DNA from: Candidatus Cardinium hertigii
GTDB taxonomy: Bacteria > Bacteroidota > Bacteroidia > Cytophagales > Amoebophilaceae
Assembly (NCBI RefSeq): GCF_003176915.1
Contig: NZ_CP029619.1
Span: forward strand, 496,001 to 560,000
Length of the DNA stretch: 64,000 bases
Direction of reading: 5' to 3'
Positions 1-8,620 of this stretch are shown in pieces. The first letter of the stretch is position 1; each line of letters opens with the position of its first letter. Position numbers and translations under genes: made by a program. The notes under the pieces were generated by a model. It was not told where the DNA came from, did no database searches, and saw nothing but the letters and a program-made list of their open reading frames with translations.

Positions 1-42
1 TTATCTACAGAACAGATTAAGCAGATTACGCAATATTCCTAA
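1..42 (+). CDS. 3' end of a sixth Rpn-family nuclease gene (partial)
   Basis: The first 14 codons of the window, ending in TAA at 40-42, match the last codons of the five complete Rpn genes downstream (peptide LSTEQIKQITQYS). The 253-nt spacer that follows is the same as those between the later copies. This is therefore the tail of another array member, and the array extends left of the window. Confidence 0.9.
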   Translation, partial: LSTEQIKQITQYS

Positions 43-124
43 TGAAATACCAGCAATACTATAGACAGCATTGATGCATTGTAGCAAGCAGTCAGTAAGT
101 ATTGTAAATATCCTCTTCCCTATC

Positions 125-190
125 AAGCGAATCTTGCCAACCCAATAGAACGCATATTGTCCATTAAACGTACTAGCCATTGTAATGGCT
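125..190 (-). pseudogene. Antisense scrap of a symporter gene in the array spacer
   Basis: Read on the minus strand, this spacer resembles the ARLIENTSPIWLARLT part of the symporter at 6626-8143. Equivalent scraps in the other spacers (about 1358-1430, 4117-4188 and 5375-5446) read ARLMDDMRSIGLARFA. The plus strand keeps the cattgtaatggct signature in all of them. No function is expected; it marks where the Rpn unit and a symporter gene were joined. Confidence 0.6.
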
Positions 191-295
191 AAACCATTTA
201 GACACTCCCCTTACATTCTATAGAAAACTATTATCTTACAACATGTATTACGCTTATACAAGCTGTCGCTTTACAACTAAAAAATAGAATAAAGT

Positions 296-1276
296 ATGGA
301 AAAAATTACGCCAAAAATAGATTTGGCCTTTAAAAAAATCTTTGGGGTAGAAGAAAATAAGGATCTATTGATTGCATTAATAAATGCTACTGTTTCTCCG
401 GAGGATCAAGTGGTAGATCTTACCCTATTAAATCCCTATAACCCAAAAAATTTTAGAAGTGATAAACTATCCATACTAGATGTGAAAGCCATAGGAGAAA
501 CAGGGAAAAGGTTTAATATAGAAATTCAAATTACAGATGAAGCAGATTATGATAAACGCGCTTTATATTATTGGGCTAAGCTGTATACTGATCAATTAAA
601 ATCTTCTGAGACTTACTCCTCTTTAAACAAAGCAATAGGAATTCATATTCTTAATTTTATTTCTATAACAGATAGCAATAAGTATCATAATGTATTCCAT
701 ATCAGAGAACAAGAGAGTGGACTGCCCTACTTTACCGATCTGGAATTGCATACCATAGAGCTGATTAAGTTCAGTAACGATCCAAAGGAAAACCTAGAAA
801 CATTATTAAAAAAAATAAAGAATTCGTTAGACATTTGGATAGCTTTTCTTACCCGACATGACTTACTCAACAAAGATAATTTGCCCCAACCGTTAAATAG
901 CAACAGCTTAAAAAAGGCGTTGCATGTTTTAGATACGATAAACTTCACTGCTGAGGAAAGAATGGCTTATGAAGATCGCTTGAAATGGTTAAGGATAGAA
1001 GCGAATACGCTAGAGAAAGCTAGAAACGAAGGTAAAGCAGAGGGTAAAGCAGAAGGTAAAGCAGAGGGTAAAGCAGAAGGTAAAGCAGAAGGCATACAAG
1101 AGGGTATACAAGAAGGCATACAAATAGGTCAAAAGAAAGGCAAGCTAGAGGGAGAAAGGGAAAAAGCCTTTTCTATAGCTAAGGCTATGCTTCAGCATGG
1201 TTACCCTATAGAAGCTATTACCTCACTAACTGGATTATCTACAGAACAGATTAAGCAGATTACGCAATATTCCTAA
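296..1276 (+). CDS. Rpn family PD-(D/E)XK nuclease/putative transposase, copy 1
   Basis: A 326-aa protein of the Rpn (recombination-promoting nuclease, PDDEXK_2) family. It opens with MEKITPKIDLAFKKIFG, typical of the family, and a plausible active site is D62 with E76-x-Q78 in FNIEIQ. Family members are DNA endonucleases linked to RecA-independent recombination; that activity is inferred here. After about residue 240 comes a flexible acidic-basic tail with five KAEG and two IQEG repeats, encoded by 12-bp units from about 1031, then a conserved end with GYPIEAITSLTGLSTEQIKQI. The ATG at 296 aligns with all copies. A 14-codon upstream frame (243-287) ends in TAG because the A-tract before it has six A. 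Confidence 0.9.
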   Translation: MEKITPKIDLAFKKIFGVEENKDLLIALINATVSPEDQVVDLTLLNPYNPKNFRSDKLSILDVKAIGETGKRFNIEIQITDEADYDKRALYYWAKLYTDQLKSSETYSSLNKAIGIHILNFISITDSNKYHNVFHIREQESGLPYFTDLELHTIELIKFSNDPKENLETLLKKIKNSLDIWIAFLTRHDLLNKDNLPQPLNSNSLKKALHVLDTINFTAEERMAYEDRLKWLRIEANTLEKARNEGKAEGKAEGKAEGKAEGKAEGIQEGIQEGIQIGQKKGKLEGEREKAFSIAKAMLQHGYPIEAITSLTGLSTEQIKQITQYS

Positions 1277-1357
1277 TGAAATACCAGCAATACTATAGAC
1301 AGCATTGATGCATTGTAGCAAGCAGTCAGTAAGTATTGTAAATATCCTCTTCCCTAT

Positions 1358-1430
1358 CAAGCGAATCTTGCCAACCCAATAGAACGCATATCGTCCATCA
1401 AACGTGCCAGCTATTGTAATGGCTGTACCA
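1358..1430 (-). pseudogene. Antisense scrap of a symporter gene in the array spacer
   Basis: The minus strand reads approximately ARLMDDMRSIGLARFA, which aligns with ARLIENTSPIWLARLT of the downstream symporter. It continues to the sequence ggctgtaccat, which also occurs inside the intact symporter gene at about 7020. It is too short to be functional. Confidence 0.6.
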
Positions 1431-1530
1431 TTTAGACACTCCGCTTACATTCTATAGAAAACTATTATCTTGCAGTGTGTATTACGCTTATACAAGCTGT
1501 CGCTTTACGACTAAAAAAATAGAACAAAGC

Positions 1531-2475
1531 ATGGAAAAAATTACGCCAAAAATAGATTTGGCCTTTAAAAAAATCTTTGGGGTAGAAGAAAATAAGGATC
1601 TATTGATTGCGTTAATAAATGCTACTGTTTCTCCGGAGGACCAAGTGGTAGATCTTACCCTATTAAATCCCTATAACCCAAAAAATTTTAGAAGTGATAA
1701 ACTATCTATACTAGATGTGAAAGCCATAGGAGAAACAGGGAAAAGGTTTAATATAGAAATTCAAATTACAGATGAAGCAGATTATGATAAACGCGCTTTA
1801 TATTATTGGGCTAAGCTGTATACTGATCAATTAAAATCTTCTGAGACTTACTCCTCTTTAAACAAAGCAATAGGAATTCATATTCTTAATTTTATTTCTA
1901 TAACAGATAGCAATAAGTATCATAATGTATTCCATATCAGAGAACAAGAGAGTGGACTGCCCTACTTTACCGATCTGGAATTGCATACCATAGAGCTGAT
2001 TAAGTTCAGTAACGATCCAAAGGAAGACCTAGAAACATTATTAAAAAAAATAAAGAATTCGTTAGACATTTGGATAGCTTTTCTTACCCGACATGACTTG
2101 CTCAACAAAGATAACTTACCCCAACCGTTAAATAGCAACAGCTTAAAAAAGGCGTTGCATGTTTTAGATACGATAAACTTCACTGCTGAGGAAAGAATGG
2201 CTTATGAAGATCGCTTGAAATGGTTGAGGATAGAAGCGAATACGCTAGAGAAAGCTAGAAACGAAGGTAAAGCAGAGGGTAAAGCAGAAGGTATACAAGA
2301 GGGTATACAAGAAGGCATACAAATAGGTCAGAAGAAAGGCAAGCTAGAGGGAGAAAGGGAAAAAGCCTTTTCTATAGCTAAGGGCATGCTTCAGCATGGT
2401 TACCCTATAGAAGCTATTAGCTCACTCACTGGATTATCTGCAGAACAGATTAAACAGATTACGCAATATTCCTAA
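1531..2475 (+). CDS. Rpn family PD-(D/E)XK nuclease/putative transposase, copy 2
   Basis: Near-identical to copy 1, with DPKEDLE instead of DPKENLE near residue 164 and only two KAEG plus two IQEG repeats (from about 2276). I chose the ATG at 1531, which aligns with the other copies. However, an A-tract with seven A just upstream brings an 18-codon extension (GTG at 1477, MYYAYTSCRFTTKKIEQS) into frame, so a longer protein of 332 aa is possible. The same putative catalytic residues (D62, E76, Q78) are kept. It is intact and probably expressible. Confidence 0.9.
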   Translation: MEKITPKIDLAFKKIFGVEENKDLLIALINATVSPEDQVVDLTLLNPYNPKNFRSDKLSILDVKAIGETGKRFNIEIQITDEADYDKRALYYWAKLYTDQLKSSETYSSLNKAIGIHILNFISITDSNKYHNVFHIREQESGLPYFTDLELHTIELIKFSNDPKEDLETLLKKIKNSLDIWIAFLTRHDLLNKDNLPQPLNSNSLKKALHVLDTINFTAEERMAYEDRLKWLRIEANTLEKARNEGKAEGKAEGIQEGIQEGIQIGQKKGKLEGEREKAFSIAKGMLQHGYPIEAISSLTGLSAEQIKQITQYS

Positions 2476-2595
2476 TGAAATACCAGCAATAATACAGACA
2501 GCATTGATACATTATAGCAAGCAGTCAGTAAGTATTTTGAATGTACTCTTCCCCACCAAAGACAAATTTTGAAATTTGAGGAGCGTTACGTTTTA

Positions 2596-2987
2596 TCAGG
2601 AGATACCCACCGCTGTTCCTGCTGGTTGCGGCAATAAGTAGTGGGTCACTAGCATGACTAAATCACTGGCTAACATGCAAAAAAAGGAACCATCCATACC
2701 AGTTATTGGTTTACTCCATCGGTTCCAAGCTAAAATAGCTAATATGCCAGTAATCACACCTATTAATGCTGTACAAGAGTTGCAGCGAAATCCAAAAAGC
2801 GCTAAGACGAAAGGTGCCGTTACAATAGGAACATATAAAGCTATAGCTAGCATTAATAATGCTAACAAATCCTTGCAACAAAAAGCCAATAACATAGCGC
2901 ATAAGCCTACCACTATAGAAGTGAGCCTTGCTAACCAAATAGGACTTGTATTTTCAATCAAACGTGCCAGCCATTGTAATGGCTAAA
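2596..2987 (-). pseudogene. 3' fragment of a symporter gene inside the Rpn array
   Basis: On the minus strand this encodes about 120 residues (MIENTSPIWLARLTSIVVGLC to LLPQPAGT) that match the C-terminal membrane segments of the symporter at 6626-8143. The final codons are frameshifted by one extra base (GTAVGIS instead of GTGWVSPDQ), and all N-terminal membrane segments are missing. The flanking sequence at 2476-2595 also matches 6516-6625, so a block spanning the Rpn 3' side and the symporter 3' end was duplicated together. Non-functional. Confidence 0.85.
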
Positions 2988-3090
2988 CCATTTAGACACT
3001 CCGCTTACATTCTATAGAAAACTATTATCTTACAACATGTATTACGCTTATACAAGCTGTTGCTTTACGACTAAAAAAATAGAACAAAGC

Positions 3091-4035
3091 ATGGAAAAAA
3101 TTACGCCAAAAATAGATTTGGCCTTTAAAAAAATCTTTGGGGTAGAAGAAAATAAGGATTTATTGATTGCATTAATAAATGCTACTGTTTCTCCGGAGGA
3201 CCAAGTGGTAGATCTTATCCTATTAAATCCCTATAACCCAAAAAATTTTAGAAGTGATAAACTATCTATACTAGATGTGAAAGCCATAGGAGAAACAGGG
3301 AAAAGGTTTAATATAGAAATTCAAATTACAGATGAGGCAGATTATGATAAACGCGCTTTATATTATTGGGCTAAGCTGTATACTGATCAATTAAAATCTT
3401 CTGAGACTTACTCCTCTTTAAACAAAGCAATAGGAATTCATATTCTTAATTTTATTTCTATAACAGATAGCAATAAGTATCATAATGTATTCCATATCAG
3501 AGAACAAGAGAGTGGACTGCCCTATTTTACCGATCTGGAATTGCATACCATAGAGCTGATTAAGTTCAGTAACGATCCAAAGGAAAACCTAGAAACATTA
3601 TTAAAAAAAATAAAGAATTCGTTAGACATTTGGATAGCTTTTCTTACCCGACATGACTTGCTCAACAAAGATAACTTACCCCAACCGTTAAATAGCAACA
3701 GCTTAAAAAAGGCGTTGTATGTTTTAGATACGATAAACTTCACTGCTGAGGAAAGAATGGCTTATGAAGATCGCTTGAAATGGTTGAGGATAGAAGCGAA
3801 TACGCTAGAGAAAGCTAGAAACGAAGGTAAAGCAGAGGGTAAAGCAGAAGGTAAAGCAGAAGGTAAAGCAGAGGGTAAAGCAGAGGGTAAAGCAGAAGGT
3901 AAAGCAGAGGGAGAAATGGCAAAAGCCTTTTCTATAGCTAAGGCTATGCTTCAGCATGGTTACCCTATAGAAGCTATTAGCTCACTAACTGGATTATCTA
4001 CAGAACAAATTAAGCAGATTACGCAATATTCCTAA
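3091..4035 (+). CDS. Rpn family PD-(D/E)XK nuclease/putative transposase, copy 3
   Basis: Nearly identical to copies 1 and 2 through residue 240, with DLILLNP instead of DLTLLNP at about residue 41. Its tail is distinctive: seven KAEG units (about 3836-3910) run directly into GEMAKAFS, so the IQEG/IQIGQKKGKLEG segment is absent. As in copy 2, a seven-A tract places an 18-codon upstream extension in frame (from 3037). The ATG at 3091 is the start shared by all copies. Putative nuclease residues D62, E76 and Q78 are present. Confidence 0.9.
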   Translation: MEKITPKIDLAFKKIFGVEENKDLLIALINATVSPEDQVVDLILLNPYNPKNFRSDKLSILDVKAIGETGKRFNIEIQITDEADYDKRALYYWAKLYTDQLKSSETYSSLNKAIGIHILNFISITDSNKYHNVFHIREQESGLPYFTDLELHTIELIKFSNDPKENLETLLKKIKNSLDIWIAFLTRHDLLNKDNLPQPLNSNSLKKALYVLDTINFTAEERMAYEDRLKWLRIEANTLEKARNEGKAEGKAEGKAEGKAEGKAEGKAEGKAEGEMAKAFSIAKAMLQHGYPIEAISSLTGLSTEQIKQITQYS

Positions 4036-4116
4036 TGAAATACCAGCAATACTATAGACAGCATTGATGCATTGTAGCAAGCAGTCAGTAAGTATTGTAA
4101 ATATCCTCTTCCCTAT

Positions 4117-4188
4117 CAAGCGAATCTTGCCAACCCAATAGAACGCATATCGTCCATCAAACGTGCCAGCCATTGCAATGGCTAAACC
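4117..4188 (-). pseudogene. Antisense scrap of a symporter gene in the array spacer
   Basis: Same remnant as in the other spacers: the minus strand reads ARLMDDMRSIGLARFA, similar to a short internal piece of the symporter. No start, no stop context and no function expected. Confidence 0.55.
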
Positions 4189-4288
4189 ATTTAGACACTC
4201 CCCTTACATTCTATAGAAAACTATTATCTTACAACATGTATTACGCTTATACAAGCTGTCGCTTTACAACTAAAAAATAGAATATAAT

Positions 4289-5293
4289 ATGGAAAAAATT
4301 ACGCCAAAAATAGATTTGGCCTTTAAAAAAATCTTTGGGGTAGAAGAAAATAAGGATCTATTGATTGCGTTAATAAATGCTACTGTTTCTCCGGAGGATC
4401 AAGTGGTAGATCTTACCCTATTAAATCCCTATAACCCAAAAAATTTTAGAAGTGATAAACTATCCATACTAGATGTGAAAGCCATAGGAGAAACAGGGAA
4501 AAGGTTTAATATAGAAATTCAAATTACAGATGAAGCAGATTATGATAAACGCGCCTTATATTATTGGGCTAAGCTGTATACTGATCAATTAAAATCTTCT
4601 GAGACTTACTCCTCTTTAAACAAAGCAATAGGAATTCATATTCTTAATTTTATTTCTATAACAGATAGCAATAAGTATCATAATGTATTCCATATCAGAG
4701 AACAAGAGAGTGGACTGCCCTATTTTACCGATCTGGAATTGCATACCATAGAGCTGATTAAGTTCAGTAACGATCCAAAGGAAGACCTGGAAACATTATT
4801 AAAAAAAATAAAGAATTCGTTAGACATTTGGATAGCTTTTCTTACCCGACATGACTTACTCAACAAAGATAATTTGCCCCAACCGTTAAATAGCAACAGC
4901 TTAAAAAAGGCGTTGCATGTTTTAGATACGATAAACTTCACTGCTGAGGAAAGAATGGCTTATGAAGATCGCTTGAAATGGTTAAGGATAGAAGCGAATA
5001 CGCTAGAGAAAGCTAGAAACGAAGGTAAAGCAGAGGGTAAAGCAGAGGGTAAAGCAGAAGGTAAAGCAGAAGGTAAAGCAGAAGGTAAAGCAGAAGGTAA
5101 AGCAGAAGGCATACAAGAGGGTATACAAGAAGGCATACAAATAGGTCAAAAGAAAGGCAAGCTAGAGGGAGAAATGGCAAAAGCCTTTTCTATAGCTAAG
5201 GCTATGCTTCAGCATGGTTACCCTATAGAAGCTATTAGCTCACTAACTGGATTATCTACAGAACAAATTAAGCAGATTACGCAATATTCCTAA
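4289..5293 (+). CDS. Rpn family PD-(D/E)XK nuclease/putative transposase, copy 4
   Basis: The longest copy at 334 aa, with seven KAEG and two IQEG units (about 5024-5145) followed by IQIGQKKGKLEGEMAKAFS. The last part matches the copy 3 tail, while the IQEG part matches copies 1 and 5, which suggests gene conversion between copies. The upstream tract has six A, so the 14-codon upstream frame is closed by TAG and translation should begin at the ATG at 4289. Catalytic-type residues are as in the other copies. Confidence 0.9.
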   Translation: MEKITPKIDLAFKKIFGVEENKDLLIALINATVSPEDQVVDLTLLNPYNPKNFRSDKLSILDVKAIGETGKRFNIEIQITDEADYDKRALYYWAKLYTDQLKSSETYSSLNKAIGIHILNFISITDSNKYHNVFHIREQESGLPYFTDLELHTIELIKFSNDPKEDLETLLKKIKNSLDIWIAFLTRHDLLNKDNLPQPLNSNSLKKALHVLDTINFTAEERMAYEDRLKWLRIEANTLEKARNEGKAEGKAEGKAEGKAEGKAEGKAEGKAEGIQEGIQEGIQIGQKKGKLEGEMAKAFSIAKAMLQHGYPIEAISSLTGLSTEQIKQITQYS

Positions 5294-5374
5294 TGAAATA
5301 CCAGCAATACTATAGACAGCATTGATGCATTGTAGCAAGCAGTCAGTAAGTATTGTAAATATCCTCTTCCCTAT

Positions 5375-5446
5375 CAAGCGAATCTTGCCAACCCAATAGA
5401 ACGCATATCGTCCATCAAACGTGCCAGCCATTGTAATGGCTAAACC
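5375..5446 (-). pseudogene. Antisense scrap of a symporter gene in the array spacer
   Basis: Same short remnant as in the other spacers, matching on the minus strand the ARLIENTSPIWLAR segment of the symporter at 6626-8143. It supports the view that the array unit itself includes the symporter-Rpn junction. Confidence 0.55.
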
Positions 5447-5546
5447 ATTTAGACACTCCCCTTACATTCTATAGAAAACTATTATCTTACAACATGTATT
5501 ACGCTTATACAAGCTGTCGCTTTACAACTAAAAAATAGAATATAAT

Positions 5547-6515
5547 ATGGAAAAAATTACGCCAAAAATAGATTTGGCCTTTAAAAAAATCTTTGGGGTA
5601 GAAGAAAATAAGGATCTATTGATTGCGTTAATAAATGCTACTGTTTCTCCGGAGGATCAAGTGGTAGATCTTACCCTATTAAATCCCTATAACCCAAAAA
5701 ATTTTAGAAGTGATAAACTATCCATACTAGATGTGAAAGCCATAGGAGAAACAGGGAAAAGGTTTAATATAGAAATTCAAATTACAGATGAAGCAGATTA
5801 TGATAAACGCGCTTTATATTATTGGGCTAAGCTGTATACTGATCAATTAAAATCTTCTGAGACTTACTCCTCTTTAAACAAAGCAATAGGAATTCATATT
5901 CTTAATTTTATTTCTATAACAGATAGCAATAAGTATCATAATGTATTCCATATCAGAGAACAAGAGAGTGGACTGCCCTACTTTACCGATCTGGAATTGC
6001 ATACCATAGAGCTGATTAAGTTCAGTAACGATCCAAAGGAAGACCTAGAAACATTATTAAAAAAAATAAAGAATTCGTTAGACATTTGGATAGCTTTTCT
6101 TACCCGACATGACTTGCTCAACAAAGATAACTTACCCCAACCGTTAAATAGCAACAGCTTAAAAAAGGCGTTGCATGTTTTAGATACGATAAACTTCACT
6201 GCTGAGGAAAGAATGGCTTATGAAGATCGCTTGAAATGGTTGAGGATAGAAGCGAATACGCTAGAGAAAGCTAGAAACGAAGGTAAAGCAGAGGGTAAAG
6301 CAGAGGGTAAAGCAGAAGGTAAAGCAGAAGGCATACAAGAGGGTATACAAGAAGGCATACAAATAGGTCAAAAGAAAGGCAAGCTAGAGGGAGAAAGGGA
6401 AAAAGCCTTTTCTATAGCTAAGGCTATGCTTCAGCATGGTTACCCTATAGAAGTTATTAGCTCACTAACTGGATTATCTACAGAACAGATTAAGCAGATT
6501 ACGCAATATTCCTAA
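5547..6515 (+). CDS. Rpn family PD-(D/E)XK nuclease/putative transposase, copy 5
   Basis: The last array member, 322 aa, with four KAEG and two IQEG units (from about 6282). It has I-to-V and A-to-V type substitutions near the end (PIEVISSL). The start ATG at 5547 follows a six-A tract, so no N-terminal extension is possible. It converges on the symporter gene (minus strand), whose stop is about 110 nt downstream. The sequence after the stop matches that after copy 2, so copies 2 and 5 share the ancestral right-hand junction. Confidence 0.9.
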   Translation: MEKITPKIDLAFKKIFGVEENKDLLIALINATVSPEDQVVDLTLLNPYNPKNFRSDKLSILDVKAIGETGKRFNIEIQITDEADYDKRALYYWAKLYTDQLKSSETYSSLNKAIGIHILNFISITDSNKYHNVFHIREQESGLPYFTDLELHTIELIKFSNDPKEDLETLLKKIKNSLDIWIAFLTRHDLLNKDNLPQPLNSNSLKKALHVLDTINFTAEERMAYEDRLKWLRIEANTLEKARNEGKAEGKAEGKAEGKAEGIQEGIQEGIQIGQKKGKLEGEREKAFSIAKAMLQHGYPIEVISSLTGLSTEQIKQITQYS

Positions 6516-6625
6516 TGAAATACCAGCAATAATACAGACAGCATTGATGCATTATAGCAAGCAGTCAGTAAGTATTTTGCATGTACTCTTCCCCACCAAA
6601 GACAAATTTTGAAATTTGAGGAGCG

Positions 6626-8143
6626 TTACGTTTGATCAGGAGATACCCACCCTGTTCCTGCTGGTTGCGGCAATAAGTAGTGGGCCGCTAGCATGGCTAA
6701 ACCATTGGCTAACATGCAAAAAAAGGAACCATCCATACCAGTTATTGGTTTAATCCATCGGTTCCAAGCTAAAATAGCTACTATACCAGTAATCATACCT
6801 ATTAATGCTGTTTGGGAACTTCCACGAAAACCAAAAAGCGCTAAGACGAAAGGTGCCGTTACAATAGGAACATATAAGGCTATAGCTAACATTAATAATG
6901 CTAACAAATCCTTGCAACAAAAAGCCAATAACATAGCGCATAAGCCTACCACTATAGAAGTGAGCCTTGCTAACCAAATAGGACTTGTATTTTCAATCAA
7001 ACGTGCCAGCCATTGTAATGGCTGTACCATAAACCGTAAAGAAGAAGACTGAAACAGAGGGATATTGCATTGCTTTATACTTTCTACTATATCATGGCTA
7101 ACCATTACAGAACAGGTATTTAACTTGGAATCAGCAGTCGACATGGTCATGGCTAGTAAACTGATACAAATACACCCTTTGAAAACAGAGGGGATATGGT
7201 TCATGATGTAAGGCCATACCTCTGCTGTAGATAATGTCGGCATGCTTACAAAAACAAATAAACTGGCTACAATAATACAACCGATCATTAGAAAACTAAA
7301 AAGACCGGAATAAAGAAAAACTTTATTAGCCTGCCTCGGACTAGAAGCCATATATATCCGTTGCATCGTAGTAGGATCTATAGCAGCCATAATACCTAAA
7401 ACCATCGATAGCATAATGAAAAGATTACGATCAAAATGAAATACATAGCTAAATTGAAATTTAGGCTGATTATGAATAAAAATGGCAATATCATTAATGG
7501 ATTTTCCTGTTTGCCTAAACATAAACCAGGTAAATAGAGGAATAACAGCAGAAAAAGTTACAAATTGCAATACGTCTGTAAAAGTAACCGCACGAATACC
7601 ACCGAAAGTAGAATAAAAAATAAGAATTAGCGCAGCAGCTACTGTAGTACAGCCAATATATATTGGCTGCTCTGTTTCTATGCACTTACTGATAGCCAAT
7701 GACATTACATTAATCTGACTAGCAATAATCGCTATAGAAGAAGCAATACCAGCTAAAGCAGTAATAAACCGTGGGTATTTTCCATATACGCTACCCATGC
7801 TTTCTGGCATAGAAAAGTGCTGTATAAAGCCCCCCATGCGTAAAGACAAAGGAATAAGTATCCATACATCCGCAAAGCTTAAACAGGAAAAAATCATCCA
7901 GTAAAGGCCACGGTCATAAACCTGCTCAACATCCCGTACTAACTGCCCCCCTCCCCAGCTAGTAGCTAATGTAGTAGCCACTAAAGTTAAAGTAGAAAAT
8001 TGCTTGTCCCCTACTGCATATGCTCGTAGCGTGGTTGTTTTATCGCTGTAGTAAAGGCCTACCAGTAGGGTTACAATTAAAAAAATCATAACCATACAAA
8101 GTGGTAGCTGATCAAATAATAGCATTAAAAACAGATTATTCAC
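6626..8143 (-). CDS. Sodium:solute symporter (SSS family), shortened paralogue
   Basis: A 505-aa integral membrane protein with about 12-13 hydrophobic segments. Family signs include ATTLATSWGGGQLVRDVEQVYDRGLYWM near the N terminus and the YSTFGGIRAVTFTDVLQF segment typical of SSS transporters. It probably imports a solute with Na+ across the inner membrane; the substrate is unknown. It is closely related to the N-terminal part of the fusion protein at 61068-64000. It stops at GTGWVSPDQT, just where the paralogue continues into a sensor region, so it looks like a transporter-only derivative. Its 3' end borders the Rpn array, and fragments of the same 3' end lie inside the array. Confidence 0.85.
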   Translation of the reverse strand: MNNLFLMLLFDQLPLCMVMIFLIVTLLVGLYYSDKTTTLRAYAVGDKQFSTLTLVATTLATSWGGGQLVRDVEQVYDRGLYWMIFSCLSFADVWILIPLSLRMGGFIQHFSMPESMGSVYGKYPRFITALAGIASSIAIIASQINVMSLAISKCIETEQPIYIGCTTVAAALILIFYSTFGGIRAVTFTDVLQFVTFSAVIPLFTWFMFRQTGKSINDIAIFIHNQPKFQFSYVFHFDRNLFIMLSMVLGIMAAIDPTTMQRIYMASSPRQANKVFLYSGLFSFLMIGCIIVASLFVFVSMPTLSTAEVWPYIMNHIPSVFKGCICISLLAMTMSTADSKLNTCSVMVSHDIVESIKQCNIPLFQSSSLRFMVQPLQWLARLIENTSPIWLARLTSIVVGLCAMLLAFCCKDLLALLMLAIALYVPIVTAPFVLALFGFRGSSQTALIGMITGIVAILAWNRWIKPITGMDGSFFCMLANGLAMLAAHYLLPQPAGTGWVSPDQT

Positions 8144-8620
8144 ATTGAACCACTGTTACCGTAACTAACGGTAGCTCAACCACAACTAAACCTATACGCA
8201 TAGGCTTTCCATGCCCGCCGGGGTAGTGGCTAAGTTATATATATATAACCGGTTATACAACAGTTGAACCGCTATGGCAATAGGGCTTCCCATACACAAC
8301 CTATACAAGCAACTGTTTCCCATTTATTGCATTAAGCAATGTAAGGAATAGATAAGTGTAAGAGGGAAAGAGGGAAAGGGGGAAGAGGGAAGCGAGATAG
8401 AAAATGGGGTTTACAACCTATAAATTTATGTTGATCAACATAAATTTAGTAACTTGTGAACGTTATACCTGTATGCCTTTAGCCACTGCAATGTATCTAC
8501 ATACATGTAGCAAGCAGTACTACAGCTGCTTTCTCTAGTTCAGGATAAACAGATGCAGCATTCTGCAATGTAACATACAAAGAAAAAAATTATTTACTCA
8601 AAAATATAGCGTATTAATCC
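8144..8620. other. Divergent intergenic region, symporter/dapF
   Basis: 477 nt without a convincing ORF between two divergently transcribed genes, so promoters for both are expected here. It holds a purine-rich stretch on the plus strand (about 8359-8408), an alternating TA run near 8236-8246, and a 28-bp perfect palindrome at 8421-8448. No tRNA-like fold was seen. Confidence 0.5.
8421..8448. promoter_or_regulatory. 28-bp perfect palindrome, possible operator
   Basis: The half-site taaatttatgttga is followed at once by its exact reverse complement, centred on TGATCA. It lies 172 nt upstream of dapF and about 280 nt upstream of the divergent symporter start. A gapless symmetric site of this length fits a dimeric regulator binding site, but no regulator gene is nearby, so the role is inferred. 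Confidence 0.45.

Larger units (their letters stand above)
1..6515 (+). repeat. Tandem array of Rpn nuclease genes (about 1.2-kb unit)
   Basis: Five complete genes start at 296, 1531, 3091, 4289 and 5547, and a sixth is represented by its tail at 1-42. Spacers are 253-254 nt, except 2476-3090 (615 nt), which holds an extra symporter fragment. The coding sequences are nearly identical and differ mainly in single substitutions and in the number of 12-bp KAEG codon repeats. Tail and spacer variants are shuffled between copies, as expected from recent duplication and gene conversion. Confidence 0.93.

Noticed and set aside
727-948. 73-aa minus-strand ORFs inside each Rpn copy (also 1962, 3522, 4720, 5978)
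   Set aside because: They are reverse-strand shadows, preserved only because the Rpn genes themselves are nearly identical; no start context or family match.
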